DNA of 64,000 bases from positions 124,001 to 188,000 of the forward strand of contig JAGVAD010000007.1 of assembly GCA_020060465.1 (NCBI GenBank). Reading direction: 5' to 3'. Source of the DNA: Anaerolineales bacterium. Lineage in GTDB: Bacteria > Chloroflexota > Anaerolineae > Anaerolineales > UBA4823. Made by a program: the position numbers and the translations under genes. Numbering within the stretch: the first letter of the stretch is position 1; each line of letters starts with the position of its first letter. Under the pieces are notes generated by a model. The model was not told the origin of the DNA and searched no databases. It saw only the letters and a program-made list of their open reading frames with translations. Shown here piece by piece: positions 34,501 through 43,648 of this stretch.

Positions 34501-35592
34501 ATGAATCGTTTCCTTCTTCCCCTTGTTTTGATTGCCCTTGTTTCCCTCGCCTGCTCGCTGACGAGCACAGCGACTCCCACAGCGGAGATTCCACCTGTCG
34601 AAACGGCAGCCCCGCCTCCCATCCCGATCGAAGCGGCGGCAGAAGCAACCGTCAGCAGCGGAAAAGCCGTCCTGCTCTTCACCATCGGGATGCACATCGA
34701 GCCGATGGGCGAGACTGCACAGGGATACAAGAGCGGCAAGGGTGATTATCACCAGCCGCCATTTTTCCAGCGGCAGGTACAGGATATTCTCGTCGTCACG
34801 CAAATCGTCGAGGCGCACGGCGGACGCATGACTATTCAAGCGCAGTCGCCCTTCACCAGCGTCGCCATCGAATCAGGCAACACTCTCCTCGCCGACCTCG
34901 CCGCGCGCGGGCATGAGATTGCCCTGCACTTCCACGAAGACGCGCATCTTGGCAAAAAACCCGAGTCGCTCTCCGTGCAGCAATGGTGCGCCGTGATGAA
35001 GCAGGAGATCGCGCTCATCCAACAAGCCAGCGGCGTGAGCATTATTCGCTATTGGAGCGGTGGAAATTTGTATGTAGATGTGTACGAAGCCGCCGAGTGC
35101 GCGGGCCTGGACGTGAACAGCGATTGGAAGAACCCGCGCTTGCAAGAAACGCCGCTGGAGTTTGTGGGTGTCAACCCCTGGCGTCCCGCAGGAGGCACCG
35201 ACGGCGTGGACCTGAGTGCTTTCACCCAGCACGACCCGAACGGCGCGATTATCTTCCTGCCCGAAGGTCAATACGATAAAACGAATTTTGCCTCCATGCG
35301 TCGCAGCAACGCGGCGGGTGGCGATGAAGCTTACTTTGAATATCTCAAGCAAAGTCTGTATGCCTCACTCGCAGCCGCCGATGCGGGCAAGGTCAATGTC
35401 TTCCACTTCACCGTTCACCCTGGCGAATTTCGCGGCGACCCACAAACCCCGTTCGGCGTGATCGAGAAATTCCTGACCGAGGTGGTTGATCCACTCATTG
35501 CCAGCGGACAAGTCCAATGGGCGACCTTCTCCCAAATGGCGGATGCCTTCGCCGCCTGGGAGCAGGCGAGCCCGAGCGTTGCGCCAAGGTAA
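34501..35592 (+). CDS. Lipoprotein, polysaccharide-deacetylase-like
   Basis: The start at 34501 has AAAGAGG 10 bases upstream. 363 residues: signal peptide with lipobox LVSLAC (Cys17), a Thr/Pro/Ala linker to about 50, then an extracellular domain of the NodB-like barrel type: LLFTIGMHIEP, GHEIALHFHEDAHLGK and VFHFTVHPGEF fit the strand and metal-site pattern, though not all ligands are canonical. First of four lipoprotein genes in one operon. A role in trimming cell-surface or environmental polysaccharide is inferred. Confidence 0.7.
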   Translation: MNRFLLPLVLIALVSLACSLTSTATPTAEIPPVETAAPPPIPIEAAAEATVSSGKAVLLFTIGMHIEPMGETAQGYKSGKGDYHQPPFFQRQVQDILVVTQIVEAHGGRMTIQAQSPFTSVAIESGNTLLADLAARGHEIALHFHEDAHLGKKPESLSVQQWCAVMKQEIALIQQASGVSIIRYWSGGNLYVDVYEAAECAGLDVNSDWKNPRLQETPLEFVGVNPWRPAGGTDGVDLSAFTQHDPNGAIIFLPEGQYDKTNFASMRRSNAAGGDEAYFEYLKQSLYASLAAADAGKVNVFHFTVHPGEFRGDPQTPFGVIEKFLTEVVDPLIASGQVQWATFSQMADAFAAWEQASPSVAPR

Positions 35593-35637
35593 ATACGCAG
35601 ACAGGTAAACAAGTCCACAGGTAGACAACGATAAACC

Positions 35638-36801
35638 ATGAGACGACCGACGCTCCTGCTTTTTCTGCTGACGATTTCAGCCATGGCCTGCATGCTGGCT
35701 GCCCCGCTTTCATCTCCGCCGACCGCTGCTCCCGTTATCTCATCCCTGCAAGTCTCCCAAACGCTCCTCTCTCCCACTATGAGGCCCCCTGACGGGGACA
35801 GTCGGGCTGGGGATGAGGGGTACATCACCTTCGTCATCAACGTCCACGATTGGACACACCCCGTCGAGAGCGCCTACATCTTGCTCAAACTGGTTGACCT
35901 GTTCGAGAAATATGGCGTGCGCGGCGACTTTTACTTTACCGCCGAAATCACCCGCAAACTGGTTGAAGAACATCCCAACGTGATCGAGCGTTTTAAAAAC
36001 TCGAACATGACCATCAGTTACCACACCCGCCCGCCGCACCCGCTCTACCCCGGCTTCGACTCGCACCTGAAAAGGCTGGACGATGTCGTCCTCTACCAAA
36101 CCCTGCTCGATTACGAAACCTATGCCCTCGACCTCGAAACTGGTGAACTCGATCGCTCTCGTCCGGGCGGCTACGCCTACGTGGCGCAAGTCTTTGGGCG
36201 TAAGCCGATCGTCGCCCCCGCGCCCAACAATGACCCGCGCGTCAAAGACGCCGCGCAAAAGGTTTATGCCAGCCTCGGCGCGCAGATGACGTTACTCTAT
36301 CACGAAGAAGGGACGAAACTCGAACAGCCCTTCGAGTACGTCAACGGTCTGCTCCTGCGCCCCAGCGATTTCAGCGTGACGCGCGTCACCAGCGTAGACG
36401 GCAGCAATAACTTCTGGTGGAACTTCATGTCCCGCCCGAATGCGGCAGACTACAAGCCGGTCAAAATGCTGCAAAATCTCCTGGCTGAATGGGTAGGGCA
36501 AACTTCCAGTTTGCCAGCCGCCCGTGCCCCGTTCATCACCGCCCTCATCCACGAAAACAACTACTACCGCAGCGGTCCCGAAGGCTGGAGTTCGATCTAC
36601 TTCACGATGAACCGAGGCCAAAGGGGCCGGCCACTCCTGCCGCCCTGGAACCTCGCCGCGCCCGACCCGTCTAAGCCGCGCAGCGAAGCGGACAAAGCCG
36701 CCATCTGGACTGCCTACGAGGAACTGGTTGCCTACGCCGCTGCAAATCTGAATGTGGTCACATCCGAAGATATCTTGACATTAGCACAGGAGTCCAAATG
36801 A
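35638..36801 (+). CDS. Lipoprotein, polysaccharide-deacetylase-like
   Basis: 387 residues. Lipobox SAMAC (Cys19), then a linker that contains an in-frame copy of a dispersed GC-rich repeat (PPDGDSRAGDEG). The main domain begins YITFVINVHDWTHP, with the catalytic-type pattern FLEK..VRGDFYFTAEI and ISYHTRPPHPLYPG, consistent with a NodB-like barrel acting outside the cell. It follows the first deacetylase-like gene by 45 bp and overlaps the next gene by ATGA. Confidence 0.65.
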   Translation: MRRPTLLLFLLTISAMACMLAAPLSSPPTAAPVISSLQVSQTLLSPTMRPPDGDSRAGDEGYITFVINVHDWTHPVESAYILLKLVDLFEKYGVRGDFYFTAEITRKLVEEHPNVIERFKNSNMTISYHTRPPHPLYPGFDSHLKRLDDVVLYQTLLDYETYALDLETGELDRSRPGGYAYVAQVFGRKPIVAPAPNNDPRVKDAAQKVYASLGAQMTLLYHEEGTKLEQPFEYVNGLLLRPSDFSVTRVTSVDGSNNFWWNFMSRPNAADYKPVKMLQNLLAEWVGQTSSLPAARAPFITALIHENNYYRSGPEGWSSIYFTMNRGQRGRPLLPPWNLAAPDPSKPRSEADKAAIWTAYEELVAYAAANLNVVTSEDILTLAQESK

Positions 36802-37829
36802 AACCGTTTGCCTTACTCGTTCCCTTGCTGATTCTCACTATGCTGGCTTGCTCGCTCTCCTTTCCCTTTGAGAACGGGGATGAGGTCAGACTCCCTTCTC
36901 CTACCGGAGAAGGGGACAGGGCTGAGGGGGCGCCTGCCTCTGTTCCCTCAGATATTCCCACCGTGACAGTTTCCTACCCTATCGCCCCGCTGAACCTCCT
37001 GCCGCATAACACCACACCGCCATACCGGCGCGGCAACTCTCTCAACCCCACGCAGGCGGATGTCACTTATTGCACAATGAACGGCGTGGAACTCAAAATG
37101 GATTTGTATTACCCGCCCTCCGGCGCAGATTCTTCACTGCCGGTCACCGTCTATGTTCACGGCGGAGGCTGGAGCAGCGGCGATAAACGCGATGGCGCCG
37201 GCGCGCTCGAAATCCCAGTGTTGCAGCAGGCGAGCTTTCTGGTGGCTGCTGTCAACTACCGTCTCGCTCCGCAGTATCTTTTCCCGACCATGATTGAGGA
37301 TGTCAAATGCGCCATCCGTTCCCTGCGCGCCCACGCAGACGAATATAACCTCGACCCGAACCGAATCGGCGCCTGGGGCGGCTCGGCAGGCGGGCATCTT
37401 GTGGCTTTGCTGGGCACATCCGACGAGAGCGCAGGCTTCGACGTGGGCGAGTATCTTGAATATTCGAGCCGATTGCAAGCCGTGGTGGATATGTTCGGTC
37501 CCGCCGACTTCGCTGTTCCATTTGCAGGCGGGTACAAGAAAGCTGCAAACGTCTTTCGGGGCTTCGACATCGCGCTTGCCAGCCCGGTCACCTATGTTAC
37601 TGCCGACGATCCGCCATTCCTGATTCTACACGGCGATTTGGACCGACTTGTCCCGCTCGACCAATCCCAGCGCCTGCTGGCCGCCCTGCAAACGGCTGGC
37701 GTCCCTGCCGAACTGGTCGTGGTGAAAAACGCCGGGCATGGCTTCAAGCCGATGAACGGACAAATCAGCCCCACGCGGCGCGAGATCATGCAGAAAGTGG
37801 TGCAGTTCTTTGATGAGATTTTGAAATGA
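36798..37829 (+). CDS. Lipoprotein alpha/beta-hydrolase (esterase/lipase-like)
   Basis: 343 residues. Lipobox LTMLAC (Cys17); the linker (about 24-45) is encoded by a dispersed repeat. The hydrolase domain has the oxyanion motif VYVHGGGWSSGDKRDG, the nucleophile elbow GGSAGGH, the acid in LILHGDLDRLVPLDQ and the final histidine in NAGHGF. The set fits BD-FAE/esterase proteins that deacylate sugars or small esters. It overlaps genes on both sides by four bases. Confidence 0.85.
   Translation: MKPFALLVPLLILTMLACSLSFPFENGDEVRLPSPTGEGDRAEGAPASVPSDIPTVTVSYPIAPLNLLPHNTTPPYRRGNSLNPTQADVTYCTMNGVELKMDLYYPPSGADSSLPVTVYVHGGGWSSGDKRDGAGALEIPVLQQASFLVAAVNYRLAPQYLFPTMIEDVKCAIRSLRAHADEYNLDPNRIGAWGGSAGGHLVALLGTSDESAGFDVGEYLEYSSRLQAVVDMFGPADFAVPFAGGYKKAANVFRGFDIALASPVTYVTADDPPFLILHGDLDRLVPLDQSQRLLAALQTAGVPAELVVVKNAGHGFKPMNGQISPTRREIMQKVVQFFDEILK
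36880..36930. repeat. Dispersed palindromic repeat inside a coding sequence
   Basis: CTCCCTTCTCCTACCGGAGAAGGGGACAGGGCTGAGG is related to the intergenic copy at 24996-25046 (reverse orientation). It is read in frame as the linker between lipobox and catalytic domain. A similar piece encodes the linker of the preceding gene at about 35770-35822. Confidence 0.5.
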
Positions 37830-38821
37830 GACCCATTCTCTTGTTCCTTTTTGGGTTGACGCTGGCCGCCCTCGTATGCTCGCTGACGGGCACGCTCGCA
37901 GCGGAGACTCCAGCCACAGAAACCGCGACCCAGCCCCAAGTCCTGACCAATGCAGCAGTCCAGCCTCCCAACCTGCCTGCGGTGAAAATCACCCGCACGC
38001 TCACCCACGACGGCCGCGAGCGCAGTTACATCTTATATGTGCCTGCCTCGCTCGACGGGAGTCAGCCGCTTCCGCTGGTTTTTGTCTTTCACGGCGGTTC
38101 CGGCAATGCCCAAAATGCCGTTCACATGACCGAATTCAACCAAGTTGCTGACCAAAATGGTTTCCTGGCAGTCTATCCCAACGGCACAGGCCGCCTGGGC
38201 AGCGACAAACTGCTCACCTGGAACGGCGGCGCCTGCTGCGCCTATGCCCAGGAAAACAACGTGGACGATGTCGGTTTTGTGCGCGCCATTGTGGCAGATT
38301 TGCAAGCCCTGACGGAGATTGACCTCAAGCGCATCTACGCCACGGGCATGTCCAACGGCGGGATTCTCTCGCATCGGCTGGGGTGCGAAGCCGCCGAACT
38401 GTTCGCTGCCATCGCGCCGGTGGCGGGGACGCTCAATTTCTCCCCCTGCAATCCCTCCCAGCCTGTTTCGGTGCTGATGTTTCACGGCACGGCAGACCAG
38501 CATTTGCCGTATGACGGCGGCGTCGGCTCCGAATCTTTGGTCGGGGTGGATTTCGCCTCGGTGCAGGAATCCGTTGACTTCTGGACGACGTTCAACGGTT
38601 GTAACCCCCAGCCGCAAACCGACTTCTTTGCCGACATCCAGCATCGGGTCTGGAGCGGGTGCTGGGAGGGGACGGGGGTGGAACTGTACACCATCCTGGG
38701 CGGCGGTCATGCCTGGCCGGGGGGCAATTCATCTGGCCGCGCCGGCGCCGACCAGCCCACGCAGAGCATCTCCGCTTCGCAGTTGATATGGGAGTTTTTC
38801 GCCGCGCATCCGAAACCGTAG
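37826..38821 (+). CDS. Lipoprotein PHB-depolymerase/feruloyl-esterase-family hydrolase (LpqC-like)
   Basis: 331 residues. Signal peptide with lipobox AALVC (Cys14) and Ala/Thr linker, then an esterase domain: VFVFHGGSGNA oxyanion region, GMSNGG nucleophile elbow, MFHGTADQHLPYDGG acid, GGGHAWPGG catalytic histidine, and several cysteines (ACCAY, CNPSQP, GCNPQ) that may form disulfides outside the cell. Last of the four-lipoprotein operon. Its TAG stop is followed at once by a hairpin repeat. Confidence 0.85.
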   Translation: MRPILLFLFGLTLAALVCSLTGTLAAETPATETATQPQVLTNAAVQPPNLPAVKITRTLTHDGRERSYILYVPASLDGSQPLPLVFVFHGGSGNAQNAVHMTEFNQVADQNGFLAVYPNGTGRLGSDKLLTWNGGACCAYAQENNVDDVGFVRAIVADLQALTEIDLKRIYATGMSNGGILSHRLGCEAAELFAAIAPVAGTLNFSPCNPSQPVSVLMFHGTADQHLPYDGGVGSESLVGVDFASVQESVDFWTTFNGCNPQPQTDFFADIQHRVWSGCWEGTGVELYTILGGGHAWPGGNSSGRAGADQPTQSISASQLIWEFFAAHPKP

Positions 38822-38822
38822 C

Positions 38823-38838
38823 GTAGGATTTATCCTGC
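38823..38838. repeat. Short hairpin repeat, GATTTATC family, copy 3
   Basis: GTAGGATTTATCCTGC begins one base after the TAG stop of the esterase gene. The stem pairs with one G-T; compare GCGGGA/TCCCGC in copy 1 and GCAAGA/TCTTGC in copy 2. Confidence 0.55.
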
Positions 38839-38894
38839 ACTCCCAACACAACAGAATTGAGCGTAAAAAGTCTCTCTCCCTGCTCCTGATTCTC

Positions 38895-39113
38895 TTGTTT
38901 GCCATCCTCTTGCTTGTCAGCGGAATGGCGCCCTCGAACCGCTATGAGCTTGCCCCTATTGTCTTTGGCGGGCAGGGCAGCATCCCTGCCGACATGGATG
39001 TCGCTCTGCATGGATTGGCATTCCCGTTGTTCAGTCTCCATATCCTGCTGCATATTTTGGCTGCTCTCTACTATCAATTCATTCGCCGCGATAACCTGCT
39101 CGCGCGCATGTGA
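38895..39113 (+). pseudogene. Cytochrome b561-like protein, C-terminal remnant
   Basis: About 80 codons without an ATG at the front: two hydrophobic segments (LLILLFAILLLVSG and LFSLHILLHILAALYY) and the ending FIRRDNLLARM, which is the usual C-terminus of cytochrome b561-type di-haem membrane proteins; histidines for haem are in ALHGLAF and SLHILLH. The first two helices are missing. The frame could begin at TTG 38895 but more likely is a truncated relic joined to the esterase gene end. Confidence 0.6.
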
Positions 39114-39415
39114 TACGGAAGATGGGCCTCCCCAACCCGTTGCGGTTTCTTCGCATCGTATCCATCCAGATGTCCGTTCTGCTTATGTTCATCTCAAGGC
39201 AGCTGACCTGGAACGTCAACTTGTTTTTTTACCAGAACGCGCTGCGATTGGAGTTAAACTGGCGCGAAGAAATGAGCGCCGGGTTGGGGGTGGGCGGGCA
39301 TGATCCGGCGCACCTGACGCAAATCGAAAACGGCAAACGCTATCGCGGCGTGCCCGGACTCTATCACTTTGCCATTCTCTTTCTCAACCGTCGCGAACTG
39401 GCGCGCCCCGGGTAG
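39110..39415 (+). CDS. Hypothetical protein, possibly remnant
   Basis: 101 residues starting at a GTG that overlaps the end of the b561 relic. A hydrophobic segment (RIVSIQMSVLLMFIS) is followed by a charged, soluble part (LRLELNWREEMSAGL). No family recognised, no ribosome site. It may be a relic; the following 150 bp hold nothing clear. Confidence 0.25.
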   Translation: MIRKMGLPNPLRFLRIVSIQMSVLLMFISRQLTWNVNLFFYQNALRLELNWREEMSAGLGVGGHDPAHLTQIENGKRYRGVPGLYHFAILFLNRRELARPG

Positions 39416-39566
39416 GCGGCCATCGTCAGGTCGGCCATGCCTGCGTTGATGATGAGGGTGTTTTCAGTCAACATTCTGTGCCAACAAATCGAGGCGGCGC
39501 CCGTTTTTTTGCCTTGCGTCCGAGCGCCAGGGCGATGTCAGTGGCGGTTTCTGACGCCTTGCCCAT

Positions 39567-40091
39567 TCAACAATGCTCCAGCACGAATATCGCTCGCTGG
39601 CGGCTCTTTTCAAAATGCGACTCATAGGCGGGCCAGATTTTGATTAAACGCGGCCAGTAAGAGTCAATCTCCGCCTGCGTGGCCTCGCGGGCGTGATATT
39701 CGCCAATTTCAGGTCCAATTTGCAGCCTGGCTATCGGATGTGCGCGCAGGTTGATGACCCAGGGGTTTGTTCGCTCGAAACCGGGGTTGACGTTGCAAAC
39801 GATAATCCGACTTCCATCCCGAAGATAGTAGAGCGGAGTCGTTCGCTCCTTGCCGCTGAGTCGCCCCCGGGTTGTCAGGAGCAAAACGCCCCTGTCTGCG
39901 CCAGAAGAGGCAAATATCCTGCCGCCCGATGTACGATAGAGGAAGCGGTGAACGGGCGCGATGATGTGCTTGATGACCCACACTCCCAAACGTGTTGCGC
40001 CTAGACGGTTAAACATGCGATTCTCTCCTATAAACAACCTGCGAATGTCTCGAAGCGTCTCTAACGAGAACAGTTCAGAAGGTTTACTCAT
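39567..40091 (-). CDS. DDN-like F420/deazaflavin-type nitroreductase-family protein
   Basis: The start ATG at 40091 is chosen; a TTG at 40154 overlapping the previous stop is possible. 174 residues: the conserved core LLLTTRGRLSGKERTTPLYYLRDG, then VNPGFERTNPWVINLRAHP matches the deazaflavin-dependent nitroreductase (PF04075) family, split-barrel proteins that bind F420 in actinobacteria and Chloroflexota. Substrate unknown. A second family member is at 48289. Confidence 0.8.
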   Translation of the reverse strand: MSKPSELFSLETLRDIRRLFIGENRMFNRLGATRLGVWVIKHIIAPVHRFLYRTSGGRIFASSGADRGVLLLTTRGRLSGKERTTPLYYLRDGSRIIVCNVNPGFERTNPWVINLRAHPIARLQIGPEIGEYHAREATQAEIDSYWPRLIKIWPAYESHFEKSRQRAIFVLEHC

Positions 40092-40150
40092 AAGCCTGGT
40101 TGAGCCGCTCGAACCTTGGGGACGCGCCGCCCTCTCCAAACGCGGGCGAC

Positions 40151-40657
40151 TCAATCTTCCAAAATTTGTTTGGGGCGCGGTGAAAGTGTCTCCGGCCCAT
40201 AACGGCGAACAATCAGGATGAAGGCCAGGATGACTGCCGCAGTGAGAGCCGCTGCCACCGCGCCTTCACTGCCTGCGACCGCCGCATTGTACCCGCCATG
40301 CCACAGAATGGTCGCCAGCAGGCTGCCGCCGGTGCTATTGTAGAGCCAGGTCAGCAGCATTGCCCCGGCGACAATGCTGACCATAAAGGCCAGCACGGAA
40401 AACAGCGAGAGTTCATAGTTGTAGAAAAAAGCCGGAGCGTGCCAGCCCGCCCACAGCAGTCCCAAAATGAACGAGGCGTCGCGCGCACTGTAACGGGCTT
40501 GCAAACGCGGCAGGGCAAAACCGCGCCAGCCGGTCTCTTCTCCCAACCCGGAAATGAGAATCCATGCCAGCCAGCCGGTCAGCCAGTTCAGCTCGGGCCA
40601 CTCGGTCACCTGACCAAAGCCGCCCGCCGCTTGCCAGTTTCCCGTGAGCAGGCGCAT
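40151..40657 (-). pseudogene. CPBP-family intramembrane protease, N-terminally truncated
   Basis: 168 residues remain of a protein usually of 220-280. Motif 1 EETGWRGF and motif 2 FILGLLWAGWHAP and the late WHGGYNAA carry the Glu, Arg and His residues of CAAX/CPBP proteases, so the catalytic half is intact. Sense-like sequence extends only about ten codons upstream of the first ATG to a TAG near 40688, after which unrelated DNA and an inverted-repeat element follow, so the first helices are missing. Confidence 0.7.
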
Positions 40658-40738
40658 GACGAGGACAACCGCGCCGGGTGAAATCGCCTATGATTTTTCC
40701 TGCACGAAATGTGACCTTTGGCGCAAATACCTATTCCT

Positions 40739-40825
40739 GTCATTGCGCGGAGGCGTTTTGTGCCGACGAAGCAATCTCCACACTGCGAATTTGGGGATTG
40801 CTTCGCAAAAAACGCTCGCAATGAC
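40739..40825. repeat. Small inverted-repeat element, GTCATTGCG type
   Basis: 87 bp with ends GTCATTGCG and CGCAATGAC; inner arms GGCGTTTTG..CGAAGCAATC and GGATTGCTTCG..AAAACGCTC also pair. Sequences with this GTCATTGCGAGG..GAAGCAATCTCC pattern are known as dispersed small elements in several bacterial groups (recalled, not searched). It lies close to the broken N-terminus of the CPBP gene. Confidence 0.65.
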
Positions 40826-40850
40826 ACTGTGGCTGAGTAGATACTACACC

Positions 40851-41798
40851 TTACTGATCGGGCTGGGGAATATGACCGGAAAGATTACGGAAGAACGCCA
40901 CCGTCAGCCCGACGGCAAAGGCGCCCAGCACCATCCACGAGCCAACCATGCCGATATACACGCCGATGGGGAAAATCAACCCGGCCAGGGTCTGGCTCAC
41001 CGTTTGGGCAAGGACGACCACCCCCACCAGCGAAATCAGGATGAGCAGCGGGGCGGCGAGCAGATAGCCGAGCGGTTTGCGCTGTAAGAGCAGGATCGCC
41101 GTCAGGACCGTCGTTGGGACGATGATCGCCAGGTCCAGCCCATGCGTGAACAGCGTCGTGTAGGGGCCGAGGACTTCGGGCGCGGTCCCGCTCAGGAGCG
41201 GGGGGAGCAATTCGCTCGTCCAGACCAGCAGCGTGCCGAAACCGGCCACGAACAGGAAAATCGCCATGCCGCGCCGCGGAAATCCCGGCTGGACTCGTTG
41301 TGCGAGCGCGTCCGCGTCCAGACTCGTCAGGGCAAGCACAACCGCGAAGAAACAGGCGGAAAACATGGCGGTATAGACCAGGAACAACGAGTTAAAAGCC
41401 GCCGAAAAAGTCATGGACGCGCTGTTGTAGAGAAAGTAAAACAGCACGCCGGTCAACGCGATGGGCGCATTTTGGGAGCCGCGCCGGGCAAGCCGGTAAA
41501 AGAGGACCAGCAACGGCAGACTGATGAACAGGGTGACGGCATCGGTACCGCGAAAACCTGCCCCGGCTAAAAGCGAATCTCTGGCGTATACGCCGCGCCC
41601 ATACATCTCGACCTGCTGACCGCGCAGGGTCTGGAAGGTGTAAGCGCCTTGCCCACCCTGCCAGAACAGCCCTGTTCCGGCAGTAATGAGCGACAGCACG
41701 ACAATCAGGGGAATCAGCCAATGGAAAAAGGCGGGGAACGTCTGTGTCTTGGGCATGGTCGGGGACGAGCCATGCGCGTTTTGAACAGCGGATTTCAT
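40851..41798 (-). CDS. Multi-pass membrane protein, unknown function
   Basis: 315 residues with eight to nine predicted helices. No motif was recognised. The region between the first two helices is extracytoplasmic-looking (TFQTLRGQQVEMYGRGVYARDS), followed by a block of alternating long helices and a charged loop LDADALAQRVQPGFPRR. It lies in a co-directional series of small membrane proteins and may be an orphan integral protein or a transport accessory. Confidence 0.65.
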   Translation of the reverse strand: MKSAVQNAHGSSPTMPKTQTFPAFFHWLIPLIVVLSLITAGTGLFWQGGQGAYTFQTLRGQQVEMYGRGVYARDSLLAGAGFRGTDAVTLFISLPLLVLFYRLARRGSQNAPIALTGVLFYFLYNSASMTFSAAFNSLFLVYTAMFSACFFAVVLALTSLDADALAQRVQPGFPRRGMAIFLFVAGFGTLLVWTSELLPPLLSGTAPEVLGPYTTLFTHGLDLAIIVPTTVLTAILLLQRKPLGYLLAAPLLILISLVGVVVLAQTVSQTLAGLIFPIGVYIGMVGSWMVLGAFAVGLTVAFFRNLSGHIPQPDQ

Positions 41799-41864
41799 GA
41801 TTGCTCCTTTTCACGATTGCCAATCGCATCCATAAACGTACCAAATTTTCGCCGGTTTGATGGG

Positions 41865-43619
41865 TTACCGTACAATCAAGGGCAAGTAGATTTTTTTGGA
41901 GGGTGCCGGAATCAGATATTCATACGCCCCCAGATCGGGGAGAGCATCCCGCGCAGCCAAATCGAAATCTCGCGTCAGGGGCGGCGTGAGGACCAGGGCT
42001 TGATCCCGAGCCGGGCTGACTGCACTCAGGTGCAAATTCGTGGGGGCGCTCACAAAACCGGGATCGCCTACCCAATAAATTGTGCCTGTGTAAACCTCAG
42101 GGGTGCGAGAGAAGAAATTGTGGCTCAGGTTGAAAGTCCCGGTCAGCACCCAGTCCTCATCGGTAATCAGCGGGAACCCGGCGGGAATATCGAAGATGTT
42201 GTTTCTGAAATGCACGCCGTTGTCGCTGCCATCGCCTGTGTCGTAGTGCAGATACAGCCCGCCGTTGATGTTGTGAATCGTATTATGGTAAATCATTACC
42301 GCCTGCGTGTGATCGCCACGTACACCGAAAGCATAGATCGTTTGGGTGACCCTTACGGTGTTGTAGATGATGTTATTGAAAATATGCACATTCTGCGTGA
42401 GAATATCGTCCGTATCACCGCCAGCCTCCACGCCGATGATATAAATGGGCCCTTCTTCGTAATTCGGGGTGATATTGCGCAGTTCATTGCCGTACACCAG
42501 GGTATCGTTGGCACCCGGTTGAAGGTTGATCGCCCCATTCCAAAAATAATCCAGCGTAAAATCATGGATGACGTTGCCGGCGATGACCGTGCCGCGGTTG
42601 TGATACTCCTTGACCTCGATGGCATTTTCTATCCACGTGTTTGCACTGTGCGAGAGGTCGTTGCCCAGTACGTGGGTGAATTAGGTGTAGTTGCAGGCTT
42701 CGCCTTGCCCGCCTGCGCCGATGTAAATTGCATCGCTCGTCGGGTCGTAGATTTCGTTGTTGATGAAAAAGTTGTAGCGCGCCGGATGGTTTCGGTTGCC
42801 GTTCACATAGATACCGGTTCCCCGCGATTGGTTGCTGGTGCGGCCGTTGGCAAACACAACATAACTGCCATCCTGAATGTGCAGCCCGCCAGGCGAGTTG
42901 GTGAGGTGAAAGCCATCAATCGTGATGAATGCCACGGGGTTATCCGCCCCGCAGGGGTCAATCCAGCCATCTCCCACATAAAGCAGGGTATAGACATCAA
43001 GTCCCGCGCCATTCAGGGTGACGTAGCCGTTCTGAGGTTCGGCATTACGCAGGTGAATGGGACGTCCCACCGCGGCGGAAAGGCGGGTATCGTCACCCGG
43101 CGCGCCGCTTTCGGCTAAAAGGCTGGCGCCTGCCAGCGTTACCGTGCGGTTGACTGCATCCACCGCGCTGATCTGGTACACGCCGCTGTTGCCTACCCAA
43201 CTGCGCGCCAGGTAGAGGTAGTATTCGCCGGGGTGAGCCGCCAGATCAATGCCCGAAAGATCACTGCCCGCAGGAAAAACGACCTGATTTCCGGTCAGGG
43301 CTTGCACACCGGTGGTCATGGGCACCACCTCCGCTCCGGATTGGTCAATGCCGACATCTTCGGGGTAGTTCCCGGGGCGCACCGAGATGATGCTGCCCGG
43401 TTGCAGGGTTTGGGCAGTGGCTTCGCCGATGGTTTTGAAAGCCGTGTCCCAACTGCTGCCATCACCTGATGCGGCTACGGCAACATCCACATAGTAGATC
43501 GGGGGGGCGGCTGCGGGGCTGGCAGCCGCCCCACGGTTGCTTCCAAATAACAGCAGGACAGCCCATCCCAATGCCAGGAGGGGGATTCCCATTTTGAGAA
43601 CACGATTCCACTTCAACAT
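41865..43619 (-). pseudogene. Secreted parallel beta-helix protein interrupted by one in-frame TAA
   Basis: From the ATG at 43619 (AAGGAAAAG upstream) the frame gives a signal peptide, then a right-handed beta-helix with many N/G-rich turns (NGAGLDVYTLLYVGDGW, IYVNGNRN, AIYIGAGGQ). A single TAA at 42683-42681 interrupts it; the same frame continues at once with FTHVLGND, more beta-helix coils (NNIIYNT, YHNTIHNINGG) and the tail KKIYLPLIVR. Total about 584 codons. Such proteins bind or cleave polysaccharides. Either a recent nonsense mutation or a sequencing error. Confidence 0.75.
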
Positions 43620-43648
43620 TGGCACTTTTCCTTCTTGAGTATCTCCCT

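Noticed and set aside
41649-43118. Long + strand open frame (489 codons) opposite the beta-helix gene
   Set aside because: It is antisense to clear beta-helix coding sequence, lacks a ribosome site and shows no domain; a shadow frame.
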